Assembly: GCF_014651855.1 (NCBI RefSeq)
Contig: NZ_BMXR01000002.1
Coordinates: forward strand, 473,867 to 537,866
Direction of reading: 5' to 3'
DNA: 64,000 nt
Source: Saccharospirillum salsuginis
Lineage (GTDB): Bacteria > Pseudomonadota > Gammaproteobacteria > Pseudomonadales > Natronospirillaceae
Part shown: positions 25,501 through 33,728 of the stretch, in pieces
How positions within the stretch are numbered: position 1 is the first letter of the stretch
Layout: each line of letters starts with the position of its first letter
Notes under the pieces: model-generated
What the model saw: only the letters and a program-made list of their open reading frames with translations
What the model was told of the DNA's origin: nothing
The model's database searches: none
Made by a program: the position numbers and the translations under genes

Positions 25501-27925
25501 CGTCGGTCGGGCAGGAGCGTACCGTGTCATCCAGATTCCGGCCGTTATTTTGTAAATCGTAAAGGCCCGACACTTGTGAATCGGTCAGGATCTGGTCATA
25601 AATCAACACTTCATCCAATTCGGCATCCAGGTAGTTGGTATTGTTGCCATTGGTGTGAGGGACCGCGCCGATCTGATCGAACGTGTTGGTTACGCTGCCC
25701 GCTTCGGTGGTACCCGTTGCCTCAAGCTGACCATCGACATAAACCTTGGAAGCGCCGCTGGTGTGGTCCCAGGTCAGCACAATATGGTGAAAATTGCCGG
25801 TGTTGATGGCCGTAGAGGAACGGGCATCATTGGTGTTTCCTTTGGTGATGCCGATACGGCCGGATGCATCGATCCAGCCCCAGAAAATGTCGTCTCCACC
25901 TCCGGATTCCTCGACACCCGTCACTGCGGGTGCGGCCCAGGATGTATTGTTTCCGGTATAACCAGCCGTTGTTTTTATCCAGAAACTCAGGGAAGCCGTG
26001 GTTCTAAGTTCGCTCAGCTCTGGTACTTGCACGACATTGTTGCCACTCAGATCGCCGGCGCGGCAAATCTGTCCCGGATCAACCGTGACGGCGCTATTCA
26101 ATGCCGTGCCGTTCAGCCCACCGATGCTGTCCACCACTTCGCCCGATGTGCCGCTCCAGGTGGTCTCATCGAAACGGTATTCCCGGATGGGTGTCGCGCT
26201 GCTGGCGATCGAAATGCAAATGTCGTCGATATGCCAGTAGTCAAAATCGCCGTTGTTGCCGGCTGTTTGCCTGATTCTGAGCTGAAAACCATTGTGACGG
26301 GCATTCGCGGGCAAGGTGTAAGTTCGGTCGAATACCTCGCCGGGTGTGCCACTGCCGGTGAAGGTCTCCAGCGTCACCCAGGTGCCTGAACTGTTCAGGT
26401 ACCCGACTTCAAGATCCTCATTGTTGTCGGGGTCTTCGCTGAACGCGTCGTCACCGCGCTGGACCGTCATGCTAACAGTGACTTCGCCGGCCGTTGTGTC
26501 GTAAATAGGGCTGGTGACGGCGACCTCTCCACCCTGGGTAAACAAGGCGTTACTACCCGTATCGGTGTTGACGCCGGCATCGCCGCCCGACGAGTTGACG
26601 GACCAACCGGACAGGGAACCGTCCTCGAAGTCGAAACACTGGTTCGGCGGTGTCGGCGTTGTGCAATCTCGATTGATATCGCGGACGGTTTGAACCTCGC
26701 TCGCATCGAGAACGTCGTTGAAGAAACGAATATCGTCGAACCAACCATTTGCCGAGTCGTTGGTTGATGTACCCGGCACATAGCCGCTTCTATTGTCGCC
26801 GAAGTAGACGGTGTCGAAATTGGGCATCGTATTGTTCGAGTTGAACGAATCGCTTGCTACCAGACTGCCATCGACATAAAGGTTGATTTCGTCGGCATTC
26901 AAATCCCAGGTGATGGTGAAGTGGTGCCACTGTGTAGTGTCCAGACCGGTGCCGGAATCGGCTTGGAAGTCGTCGTCGCTGCTGTCCTCCATGCGGAAGG
27001 AGGGCGCGCCGCTGCCATTCAACGTCAGGTGGAAATACTTGTCTCCTTGCGAGGCATCCACCAATTGACGGTCGCCGCTGCTGCTATTGCCGAGGTACCA
27101 GAAGCTGATGGTGCCGGTGTTCCCGAGTGACGCATCGAGGTCGATGCCGGTATCCAGTGCGTCCTGATTGTCCGAGGTGTTCAGGGGAATCTGTCCGCCA
27201 CGGCAAGCAGAGGCTCCGTCAACGCTACCGTTTTGGGCGTTACCTATGGCCCGAGCGACATTAGCATTGCCGAGCATATCGTCGATTTCGCCAGCCGCGC
27301 CGTTCCAGGCTTGATCTTCATTTAAGGGAAAATAAGCGAACGTGGCCGGTAGCGAGGCCGAGCAATAGGGTGGATAATTTCCGCTGGATGCGCTGCAGGT
27401 TCCGTTGACTGTAGAACCGTTGCCCAGGCTCAGATTGCCTCCTGCCGTGATATCGCCATTGATATTCGCATTGTTTCCGGCATTTACAGCGCCGCCAGCC
27501 TGAATATCACCGGTGATTGTGGCTGAATTTCCGACACTGATGCTTCCATCGGCGCGAAGGGTTGTGTTGGCCAGCAGGCTGTTGCCGACGTTGATATTCC
27601 CGTGAGCATAAAACGTCAGCGAATAGTCACCGGTGGTATTGACCTCGAAATTGTTGCCGATACTGATGGACTGATTGACTTCGACGAAAACGTCCTGGTT
27701 GAGCAGTATGGTGTCGCCGTTGCCCAGGCTGAGATTTCCCGAGCAGTTCATCGTGCCGCCGTTGACGGTGCAGTTGTTGAACGGGCCTGTGCTCGATGGC
27801 AATGTATAGGTAGCCGCTTGAATGGTAGCCCCCATCAGCAATAGCAACGCCATTAACGCGATTCGGGATCCGCTCGGGATAGACCGCACGGCGCGCGACG
27901 CGGTCTTACAGTTCAACGGTTGCAT
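22544..27925 (-). CDS. mshQ: MshQ-like large surface protein of an MSHA-type pilus locus
   Basis: A 1793-residue secreted protein, last in the pilin cluster. A signal peptide ends near residue 38 (LLLLMGATIQAA). Next come short N/G-rich repeats (SIGNN, SVGNS, NAGNN, SLGNG; to about 190). Two LamG-type domains (about 195-420 and 580-800) flank a MAM-like segment. An L-type-lectin-like domain follows (about 815-1085), and a long C-terminal DUF6701-type region (from about 1160, with FVPAYLDIAP and ITVNVRSYDIDGDPL). MshQ proteins end MSHA loci and may serve as a tip adhesin; that role is inferred from the lectin-like domains. ATG 27925 overlaps mshP by 20 bases. Confidence 0.85.
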   Translation of the reverse strand: MQPLNCKTASRAVRSIPSGSRIALMALLLLMGATIQAATYTLPSSTGPFNNCTVNGGTMNCSGNLSLGNGDTILLNQDVFVEVNQSISIGNNFEVNTTGDYSLTFYAHGNINVGNSLLANTTLRADGSISVGNSATITGDIQAGGAVNAGNNANINGDITAGGNLSLGNGSTVNGTCSASSGNYPPYCSASLPATFAYFPLNEDQAWNGAAGEIDDMLGNANVARAIGNAQNGSVDGASACRGGQIPLNTSDNQDALDTGIDLDASLGNTGTISFWYLGNSSSGDRQLVDASQGDKYFHLTLNGSGAPSFRMEDSSDDDFQADSGTGLDTTQWHHFTITWDLNADEINLYVDGSLVASDSFNSNNTMPNFDTVYFGDNRSGYVPGTSTNDSANGWFDDIRFFNDVLDASEVQTVRDINRDCTTPTPPNQCFDFEDGSLSGWSVNSSGGDAGVNTDTGSNALFTQGGEVAVTSPIYDTTAGEVTVSMTVQRGDDAFSEDPDNNEDLEVGYLNSSGTWVTLETFTGSGTPGEVFDRTYTLPANARHNGFQLRIRQTAGNNGDFDYWHIDDICISIASSATPIREYRFDETTWSGTSGEVVDSIGGLNGTALNSAVTVDPGQICRAGDLSGNNVVQVPELSELRTTASLSFWIKTTAGYTGNNTSWAAPAVTGVEESGGGDDIFWGWIDASGRIGITKGNTNDARSSTAINTGNFHHIVLTWDHTSGASKVYVDGQLEATGTTEAGSVTNTFDQIGAVPHTNGNNTNYLDAELDEVLIYDQILTDSQVSGLYDLQNNGRNLDDTVRSCPTDATCVTDNFNRSDLGSDWAVTERSSSSDYLPGIVNGRLRITPAVGYISTAATLMRLFPSAGNRVEVEFDYYAYGGGSNGADGVTLAFSDSQITPQPGSFGGSLGYAQRNGSDNVGFAGGWVGIGLDEYGNFLTSNEGRQGGFSSRVRETVTIRGEGSDNSGYNYITSNGIPPGSSSPPSSLSPSVQNSNGHRYRIIIDHSNGTNAWLTVERDTNNDGTYEETVISQFDMLDHNAGIPNKMYLTITGSTGGSNNNHEIDNFSVCANTIEPVEPQIHHYELERQTDQGLTCEPLPITVRACLDENCTTQVSDPVDTTFTPSDGWVGGAAKTGYNSGSTFDFVRNTTGTSQLGVSYSSPSIAPLSTEPVQCYLGAAKQPDCNVDFVNAAFQFFDGNIPGTPATGVFDLVAGAASSDLYIRAVRTDPDTGVCQPAFPDGTTVDLTLGTTCTQPGSCASGQQVSWNSTPLPNPENPISGSSTQSVPVTFQGNSTASFQLTSPDVGVQTLSAESPPMDDADGNPTGDTITGAVSIRTRPDRLSLIDLVGSHGNNDGSSKFEDAGRPFSLALEGLDINGNATASFGRLAGDFDIDWGDTTLNGPTGGNLGDLIGDSLNTSSSSQWQDGGARLILPQSNGLSYHEVGSISLVATLTDFLGSGETITSQPQTTGRFVPAYLDIAPTAASYSWGSTGSAYQGYTESMTNITVNVRSYDIDGDPLNNYDGSAFNWSPLTNNWLSKPGTLAGTGDTLESTLTWSIGDNGDFDGVVTLSASDIEVLWNRSSGAGTPDNDDTPQTVSEFFVSEANLTDSDGVCYQLSVGGACQPLTLNLTDRTLYYARARLPEFVDASSTDAFIPVELEYLSGFDSGDALFTLQTSENTLDSAVFMGLTHSGTDYCPSGEDTTCQAVADSASFSGPDGTGSTLSGGAGLFSVSAPSAINHNVGVTLDTPDWLHWDWDGEPLTQMSDSSTLILFGNYQGRPPILFTRPGYR

Positions 27926-28307
27926 TGATCTCGGTCCAAACATAATCAGAATCGGTTGGATTACCATAGCTGGCCGTTGCCGTCAGCGAAAATAGGGTGA
28001 ACGACTGAGACGGACGACCATAATCGGCGCTGTTGCAGTTGATGGTGACTGTAAAGCCAGGTAGAGCCGCAGGTGTCAGTGTGCTCGTAACCGAACCACA
28101 GGTTTCGGATTCCACCAGTTGTTGAACGGCCATCTCAAGGCCAGCTTGCGCAGCAGATTGAGCCCGGATACTTAACAATGTTTGTGTCGATTGAGCCGTA
28201 TTACGAACGGCTAGCGAGGCCAGCAACGTAACGGCCCCTCCGATCACGACGATCAGGAAGATAGCGGCTACCAGCGCTACACCGGACTGACGATTCGGTT
28301 GGTTCAT
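27906..28307 (-). CDS. mshP: MSHA minor pilin-like protein MshP
   Basis: A 133-residue protein with a PilX/MshP-type start, MNQPNRQSGVALVAAIFLIV, a single N-terminal helix and a short globular end with two cysteines (ETCGSVTS and INCNSAD). It lacks the glutamate at position 5 of classical pilins, as PilX-type minor pilins often do. ATG 28307 overlaps the mshO stop by four bases. Confidence 0.85.
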   Translation of the reverse strand: MNQPNRQSGVALVAAIFLIVVIGGAVTLLASLAVRNTAQSTQTLLSIRAQSAAQAGLEMAVQQLVESETCGSVTSTLTPAALPGFTVTINCNSADYGRPSQSFTLFSLTATASYGNPTDSDYVWTEINATVEL

Positions 28308-29227
28308 GCGCCGTTCTCCAACTGTATGGTGTCAATCAGACGGATTGACTCCGAACCTTCTCCGATTTCCAGCATGACCTCCAGTGACGGAGGCTGGTAA
28401 CTCTGGCCGGGAATCACCCGAAACGAACAAGACAACACATTGTCGAGAGCCCGACTGACCACCGGGTTGTTTCCTGTTCGGATACTTGAGAGTCGGGTCG
28501 CCAGTGGTTGATTTGAAAGCACATTGTAGCCATGGATGCGCTGCAACTGACCATCTAAACACCGATAGGCGACGGGGCCATTGGTGAAGTAGGCTCGATA
28601 GTGCGGCGAATGACCATCAAAGTCGTGATTGTCCGCTGAGCCGTCGTCATCATGGTCAATGGTGACGTTGGCGATTGGATTTCCATTTTCGCCGGCTTGA
28701 TTCGTAATGTCGCCAACCGGTGCAATATCGCCATCAGGGCTGGTAAACAGGTTCTCCCAGGACGACCTAACGTCCGCAGCCGACTCCGCACCAATGCTGA
28801 CGTACAATGGCGGTTGGGCAAGGCCCGTATGGGGGCCGTATTCGCCAGGAGAGCCAAATACATCGAAACTGCTGTCATTGTTGGGTTGGAGACGATCCCA
28901 GGGATTGAACTGCCTGTGTCGGTAGCGGTATGCGAAATCCGGTTCTCCCAAGTCCCGGAAAAGGAATTCAGCAATCTGATCATTCCCGCCACTAGTTCCG
29001 CTGGTGAATACTGAGTTCGGAACCGCCCGAGCCAAGTCCCTCCGCATTAGGAAAAAGCCGATCTCGGCCTGTTGAACCCATTTTGCCCGTTCGGTGGATT
29101 GAATGACTGCGCCATACTTTCCTCCAATCAACGGAGCGACAACGGCCGCGATGATGGCCATGATAACGATGACCATGATCAGTTCGACCAGGGTGAAGCC
29201 ACGGTGTTGGTGGGTCGGCATCAACAT
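28304..29227 (-). CDS. mshO: MSHA minor pilin-like protein MshO
   Basis: A 307-residue type IV prepilin-like protein. After the leader MLMPTHQHRG comes the cleavage and assembly segment FTLVELIMVIVIMAIIAAVVAPL, with glutamate at position 5. The long globular part (RDLARAVPNSVF, IPGQSYQPPSLEVML) matches MshO/PilW-type minor pilins. It would sit in the initiating tip complex of the pilus. It overlaps mshD by seven bases and mshP by four. Confidence 0.88.
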   Translation of the reverse strand: MLMPTHQHRGFTLVELIMVIVIMAIIAAVVAPLIGGKYGAVIQSTERAKWVQQAEIGFFLMRRDLARAVPNSVFTSGTSGGNDQIAEFLFRDLGEPDFAYRYRHRQFNPWDRLQPNNDSSFDVFGSPGEYGPHTGLAQPPLYVSIGAESAADVRSSWENLFTSPDGDIAPVGDITNQAGENGNPIANVTIDHDDDGSADNHDFDGHSPHYRAYFTNGPVAYRCLDGQLQRIHGYNVLSNQPLATRLSSIRTGNNPVVSRALDNVLSCSFRVIPGQSYQPPSLEVMLEIGEGSESIRLIDTIQLENGA

Positions 29228-29787
29228 GGTGAATCCGCTTCCCAGTAGCTGGTCCGATAGCCGTTCAAGGTCGTGGTCTGACCGCGCGGGTCGGTGGTAG
29301 TCACTTCGATCTGCATCACCTTGGCGGGACAGCCGCTGCTGTTTTGGACGCCTCCCAATTGCAGCGCATCACTGATGTCGATATGCACCGCTACACGATA
29401 ATTTTCCAGGCCACTGATCGAATTGCCCTGAACATCCTCGATCCCGCCGGATCCGCTGTCGTAGCCGTGGTATTCGTAGACATTATCCCAATTGCTACGC
29501 GGCTGGCCCGCCGTACTTGCGGTTTGGTCCTGGAGGCTGGCTGAAGCGGCGGCGTTGGAAAGCGTAGGGTTGGTGCGCGGGTCGGACGATGGATCGAAAT
29601 AGGATTTGGAGGTTACTTCGCTGAGAAACTGCCGGGCCAGCAACTGCGACTGGCTACGGAGCATGGGATCGACGTTGGATACCACTTGAAATCCCAAACT
29701 CTGTAGTAGCGCTGTGGCGGAAATGCCGATGATGATGATCGCAATGATCAGTTCAACCAGCGAAACACCAAGTTGTTTCCGTACCAT
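29221..29787 (-). CDS. mshD: MSHA minor pilin-like protein MshD
   Basis: A 188-residue prepilin with the short leader MVRKQLG and then VSLVELIIAIIIIGISATALLQS, glutamate at position 5. ATG 29787 gives the proper 7-residue leader. The frame is open to 29892, but that start would put 42 residues before the cleavage site and overlap mshC. The remainder (YHGYDSGSGGIEDVQGN, CPAKVMQIEVTTTDPRG) fits the PilV/MshD class. Confidence 0.85.
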   Translation of the reverse strand: MVRKQLGVSLVELIIAIIIIGISATALLQSLGFQVVSNVDPMLRSQSQLLARQFLSEVTSKSYFDPSSDPRTNPTLSNAAASASLQDQTASTAGQPRSNWDNVYEYHGYDSGSGGIEDVQGNSISGLENYRVAVHIDISDALQLGGVQNSSGCPAKVMQIEVTTTDPRGQTTTLNGYRTSYWEADSPC

Positions 29788-29875
29788 TATGGGAGTGCAG
29801 TTTGAGAGGGACTGCCCAACCAAGGAGTGTCTCTGGGCTAAATCGCATTCCGAGCCCGTTTCCACAGTAGTCGAA

Positions 29876-30385
29876 TCATTGAATGGCAGCATAGGCGGTT
29901 AACCCATCCAGGCGAAGCGTCGCACTGGGTGTAATGGCGAGTGTAGTGCCAGCACTAACTACACTTGACGGCAACGTGGTGCACCCTGAGCCGGAGTTCC
30001 GTTGATAAAGCCTTCCATCCGGCGTGAAGATTAATCGCTGTAGGCTTGCTGTACTGGCGCCGCCGGTCAAAGAGTCACCGTACGGGTCTGAAACGGACAC
30101 GTTCAATTCCAACGGACAGCCGCTAGTGTCAATCTGGCAGTCGCTGTCACGTAGGACAGACCAACCGCTGGTGGTCAGGCGGACTTCATGGCTACATTGG
30201 CTGGTAAGGGTGCGGTTACGGGTGTAGGTGAGGGCGCTTTGGAATTCTTGGTGTACGTTAAATGAGGAACTTGAATTGAAGAAAAGTGGTACGATAATGC
30301 TTGATGTGATTCCCAATAAAACAACTACTATCAGTAATTCTATGATAGTGAAGCCTGATTTGTGAATGGGGCTAGAGTAAGTCAT
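29876..30385 (-). CDS. mshC: MSHA minor pilin-like protein MshC
   Basis: A 169-residue prepilin with leader MTYSSPIHKSG and core FTIIELLIVVVLLGITSSIIVPL. The C-terminal half has cysteines at SQCSHEVRL, SDCQIDTSGC and GSGCTTLP that can form disulfides in the periplasm. It resembles GspH/FimT and MshC minor pilins. It follows the major pilin gene by 74 bases. Confidence 0.85.
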   Translation of the reverse strand: MTYSSPIHKSGFTIIELLIVVVLLGITSSIIVPLFFNSSSSFNVHQEFQSALTYTRNRTLTSQCSHEVRLTTSGWSVLRDSDCQIDTSGCPLELNVSVSDPYGDSLTGGASTASLQRLIFTPDGRLYQRNSGSGCTTLPSSVVSAGTTLAITPSATLRLDGLTAYAAIQ

Positions 30386-30459
30386 TTTGATATACTCTGG
30401 TGAGCAGTGAAACTACTGCCCACCAGATAAAATTGGTCGTCATAAGTACGACCAGTTTA

Positions 30460-30927
30460 TTAGCAACCGGTTGTAGTTACAGATGAAGTTGAACCGTCGC
30501 TTTCGTCATATGTGAAATTGCAGTTTGCCACTGCACTACCTGAACCGTCATCAGCGGAAATAACCACGGTTCTATTCGGTGCTGTACCACTTGGGGTGCC
30601 CAATACAAAATCGTCAGCGATTTGAGCAGCTACATCAATTCCACCAGCGGCAGCGGCAGGGTTGCCGTTTTCCATATCAACAGAAGTACCATCCATTGTG
30701 ACTGTCTCACCGCTTGCTGATTCGTCACAACCGCTATCAGACAGACACGCAGCTCTAGCGATTCCTCGGGCAGATTTAACAGACCCTATCGCACCTTCAA
30801 GCGCAGAGGTTCTAGCATCGCTGCTTAAGTCGACAAACCGAGGCAAAGCAAACGCCGACAAAATCCCCAAAATCACAATCACCATGATCAGTTCGATCAG
30901 CGTAAAACCTTTCTGTTGTTTCATCAT
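30460..30927 (-). CDS. mshA: MSHA-type major pilin (MshA-like)
   Basis: A 155-residue type IV prepilin: leader MMKQQKG, then FTLIELIMVIVILGILSAFALPRFVDLSSDAR. The C-terminal loop is closed by cysteines (NCNFTYDES to TTTGC), as in MshA, and a second pair lies at AACLSDSGC. It is first in the cluster and probably the most expressed subunit. The leader upstream is AT-rich but I could not identify a convincing promoter. MshB is the alternative name. Confidence 0.88.
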   Translation of the reverse strand: MMKQQKGFTLIELIMVIVILGILSAFALPRFVDLSSDARTSALEGAIGSVKSARGIARAACLSDSGCDESASGETVTMDGTSVDMENGNPAAAAGGIDVAAQIADDFVLGTPSGTAPNRTVVISADDGSGSAVANCNFTYDESDGSTSSVTTTGC

Positions 30928-31334
30928 TCTAAATCCGTCCCGTTTGAACAGTGTATTTGCCTGCTTTAAGTGTAGTCGACCTGTTCGCGTCCTGTTCGGT
31001 GGGGCGTGTTTTTTGTGAACAACGCAAGCTGTCCGTGCTGACTGTGTGAACTACATCGCAGTTAGGTTGATTTTATGTGGTTTTGTTGGCGATGCAACCT
31101 TATCTAGAAATTACTTTAAGTGCGATGACGGGTTTTTGACGGTTTTGGGGTAGGTGTTGAGTTTGGTGAGTAATATGTGACCTGTTTGGGCAGGTTCTTG
31201 GGAGTTCTCCCTCTCCAGGGTGTCGGACTACCTGCCCCTATCCAGGAGTGTGAAAACTTCAAGCAGACCCTCTCCGAAGTGTCGGACCACCTACCCCTCT
31301 CCCAGAGGGAGAGGGAATAAGACCGGTGGAGGCG
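30928..31334. other. 407-base gap between pgi and the pilin genes
   Basis: The pilin promoter must be in the part near 30930-31130. The part at 31209-31315 carries two direct copies (31209 and 31268) of CCCTCTCC-N5-GTCGGAC, 59 bases apart, and a perfect 9-base stem CCCTCTCCC/GGGAGAGGG (31295-31315) 20 bases after the pgi stop. No gene is visible. Confidence 0.6.
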
Positions 31335-32981
31335 TTAGATGTTGTTGGCCTTGCGGAATTTGCGGATGAGGTTGGCGGTGGAGCTGTCGTAGTCGTCGGT
31401 TTCGCCGTTTCCGAGCGCTTCGAAGACGCTGTTGCCGAGGACTTTGCCCAGTTCCACACCCCATTGGTCGAAGCTGTTGACGCCCCAGATGACGCCCTGA
31501 ACGAACACTTTGTGTTCGTACATGGCGATCAGGGCGCCGACGACTTCCGGTGTGGCCTTCTCGAAGGTGATGGCGTTGCAGGGGCGGTTGCCCGGAATCA
31601 CCTTGTGCGGCGCCAATTCGCGGGCCTCGGAGTCGCCGAGGCCTTTGGCCTTCAGTTCGTCCATCACTTCGGCTTCGGTCTTGCCTTCCAGCATGGCCTG
31701 TTGCTGGCCCAGGAAGTTGGCGAACAGCCACTGATGGTGGTCGGCGACCGGGTTGTGGCTTTGCAGCGGCATGATGAAGTCGGCCGGGTTCAGGCGTGTG
31801 CCCTGGTGCAGCAGTTGGTGGTAAGCGTGCTGGCCGTTGGTGCCGGTGCCGCCCCAGATGATGGGGCCGGTCTGCCAGTCCACCGCTTCGCCAGCCTGGG
31901 TGACGGCTTTACCGTTGGACTCCATGTCGACCTGCTGCAGGTGGTTGGGCAGGTCTTTGAGGTATTCGTCGTAGGTCAGAACAGCGTGTGATTCCGCCCC
32001 GAAGAAATTATGGTACCAGACGCCCAACATGCCGAGGATGACCGGCAGGTTGTGTTCGAGGCCGGCAGTGCGGAAATGCTCGTCCATGGTGTGGGCGCCG
32101 CTGAGCAGTTGTTCGAAGGTGTCGAAGCCGAGCACGATGGATTGAGCCAGGCCGATGGCGGACCAGAGCGAGTAACGCCCGCCGACCCAGTCCCACATCG
32201 GGAACATGTTGGCTTGATCGATGCCGAAGTCGGTCGCGGCCTCGATGTTGGTGGAGACGGCTACGAAGTGGTTCCTGACCTGTTCGGGCTTCCCACCCTG
32301 CTGGAAGAACCATTCCCGTGCGGCCTTGGCGTTTTTGAGGGTCTCCAGGGTACCGAAGCTCTTGGAGGCGACGATGAACAGGGTGGTTTCCGGGTCCAGG
32401 TCCTTGCACACCTCGGTGACGTCGGTGCCGTCGATATTGGCGATGTACTTCAGGTCGTAGCCGTCCTGCCAGTAGGGCTTGAGGGCGTCCGAGACGACTT
32501 TGGGACCCAGGAAGGAACCGCCGATGCCGATGTTGACGATGGTGCGCAGTTTTTTGCCGGTGTGACCGGCGAATTCGCCGCTGTGCACCGCCTCGGCGAA
32601 TGAACGCATCTTCGCGAGGGTGGCGTTGACGGTGTCCATGATGTTCTCGCCACCGACGTTAATGGCGCGGTTGCTGCGGTTGCGCAGTGCGATGTGCAGG
32701 GCCGGGCGGTTCTCGCTGCGGTTGATGACCTGGCCTTCGAACATGGCCTTGATGGCCTCGGGCAGCTTGGCTTCGCGGGCGAGGCCCATCAGTTCGTTCA
32801 GGGTCTCGTCGGTGACGCGGTTCTTGGAGTAGTCCAGTTCGATGCCGGCGGCTTGTAGCGTGTAGCGCTCGCCACGCTGGCTGTCTTCGCGGAATAAATC
32901 ACGCAGGTGCAGGGGTTCGACAGTGGTGTGGTGTTCGGTCAGTTTTTTCCAGGTCGACAAATCGGTGGGGTTATATGACAT
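31335..32981 (-). CDS. pgi: Glucose-6-phosphate isomerase
   Basis: Pgi interconverts glucose-6-phosphate and fructose-6-phosphate. The 548 residues include the two family signatures DWVGGRYSLWSAIGLA (about 258-273) and GVNSFDQWGVELGKVLG (about 499-515). The catalytic GGTGTNGQHAYHQLLHQG segment is present. It is transcribed toward the pilin cluster and separated from panD by a REP-like repeat. A pgi gene next to panD is also seen in Pseudomonas. Confidence 0.97.
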   Translation of the reverse strand: MSYNPTDLSTWKKLTEHHTTVEPLHLRDLFREDSQRGERYTLQAAGIELDYSKNRVTDETLNELMGLAREAKLPEAIKAMFEGQVINRSENRPALHIALRNRSNRAINVGGENIMDTVNATLAKMRSFAEAVHSGEFAGHTGKKLRTIVNIGIGGSFLGPKVVSDALKPYWQDGYDLKYIANIDGTDVTEVCKDLDPETTLFIVASKSFGTLETLKNAKAAREWFFQQGGKPEQVRNHFVAVSTNIEAATDFGIDQANMFPMWDWVGGRYSLWSAIGLAQSIVLGFDTFEQLLSGAHTMDEHFRTAGLEHNLPVILGMLGVWYHNFFGAESHAVLTYDEYLKDLPNHLQQVDMESNGKAVTQAGEAVDWQTGPIIWGGTGTNGQHAYHQLLHQGTRLNPADFIMPLQSHNPVADHHQWLFANFLGQQQAMLEGKTEAEVMDELKAKGLGDSEARELAPHKVIPGNRPCNAITFEKATPEVVGALIAMYEHKVFVQGVIWGVNSFDQWGVELGKVLGNSVFEALGNGETDDYDSSTANLIRKFRKANNI

Positions 32982-33141
32982 CGGTACCTTCCAGGGTTCT
33001 TGTTGGCTTTAGAGACGGTATGGACGTCGGGTTGGCCGTCTTCAAGTGAGAATTTGCTGGGAAGTGTGTAATTTAATTACAAAATAGGGCTAAAAACCAC
33101 TGGTTTTTGGAAGTTTGCGACAAAGAAAGAGAATTGCGTAC

Positions 33142-33215
33142 TGTAGGAGCGCACGCTGTGCGCGACACCGGCGGTGTCACGGCAGAGTCGATCGCGCACG
33201 GCGTGCGCTCCTACA
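33142..33215. repeat. REP-like inverted pair, family B, copy 4
   Basis: TGTAGGAGCGCACGC at the left and GCGTGCGCTCCTACA at the right, with inner arms TGTGCGCGAC and GATCGCGCACG. It lies 10 bases after panD. Confidence 0.85.
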
Positions 33216-33225
33216 AGATAGGGGT

Positions 33226-33606
33226 TCAGGCGAGCTGGACGGGAATGGCGTTGCTGGTATGGCTGACGGTGTTGTCGGCGTTCATGTAGAGCATGCGCGG
33301 CTTGAAGGTGTCTAGCTCTTTTTCGTCCAGGTTGGCGTAGGCGCAAATGATGACGGTGTCGCCGACCTTGGCCTTGTGAGCCGCGGCGCCGTTGACGGAG
33401 ATGATGCCGGAGCCTTCTTCACCGCGGATGGCGTAGGTGGTGAAGCGCTCGCCGTTGCTGACGTTGTAGATCTGCACCTGTTCGTATTCGCGAATGCCGG
33501 CCATGTCGAGCAGGTCGCCACCGATGGCGCAGGAGCCCTCATAGTCGAGAACGGCATGGGTCACACGGGCCTGATGCAGTTTGGCCTTGAGCATGATGAG
33601 TTCCAT
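33226..33606 (-). CDS. panD: Aspartate 1-decarboxylase PanD
   Basis: PanD makes beta-alanine for pantothenate. The 126-residue proenzyme [20 protein letters not shown] has the self-cleavage site G24-S25 in DYEGSCAI; S25 becomes the pyruvoyl group. K9 and Y58-region residues are in place. The start ATG 33606 gives the standard length; the longer frame from 33684 is not needed. It lies 122 bases downstream of panC, completing panBCD in one direction. Confidence 0.96.
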   Translation of the reverse strand: MELIMLKAKLHQARVTHAVLDYEGSCAIGGDLLDMAGIREYEQVQIYNVSNGERFTTYAIRGEEGSGIISVNGAAAHKAKVGDTVIICAYANLDEKELDTFKPRMLYMNADNTVSHTSNAIPVQLA

Positions 33607-33728
33607 CGCATACCTCGTTGTCGATGAACAAAAAATCGGCTTGCGAACCTCGGTTTCAGGGGGTGTGCCGAGGCTCCCCGCCATCCCGTTCGACGGCGAG
33701 CGGATTATGACGGTTTTGGGTCAGGGTC

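Noticed and set aside
29788..29892. Longer start for mshD at 29892
   Set aside because: It would place 42 residues before the prepilin cleavage site and overlap mshC; ATG 29787 gives a normal 7-residue leader.
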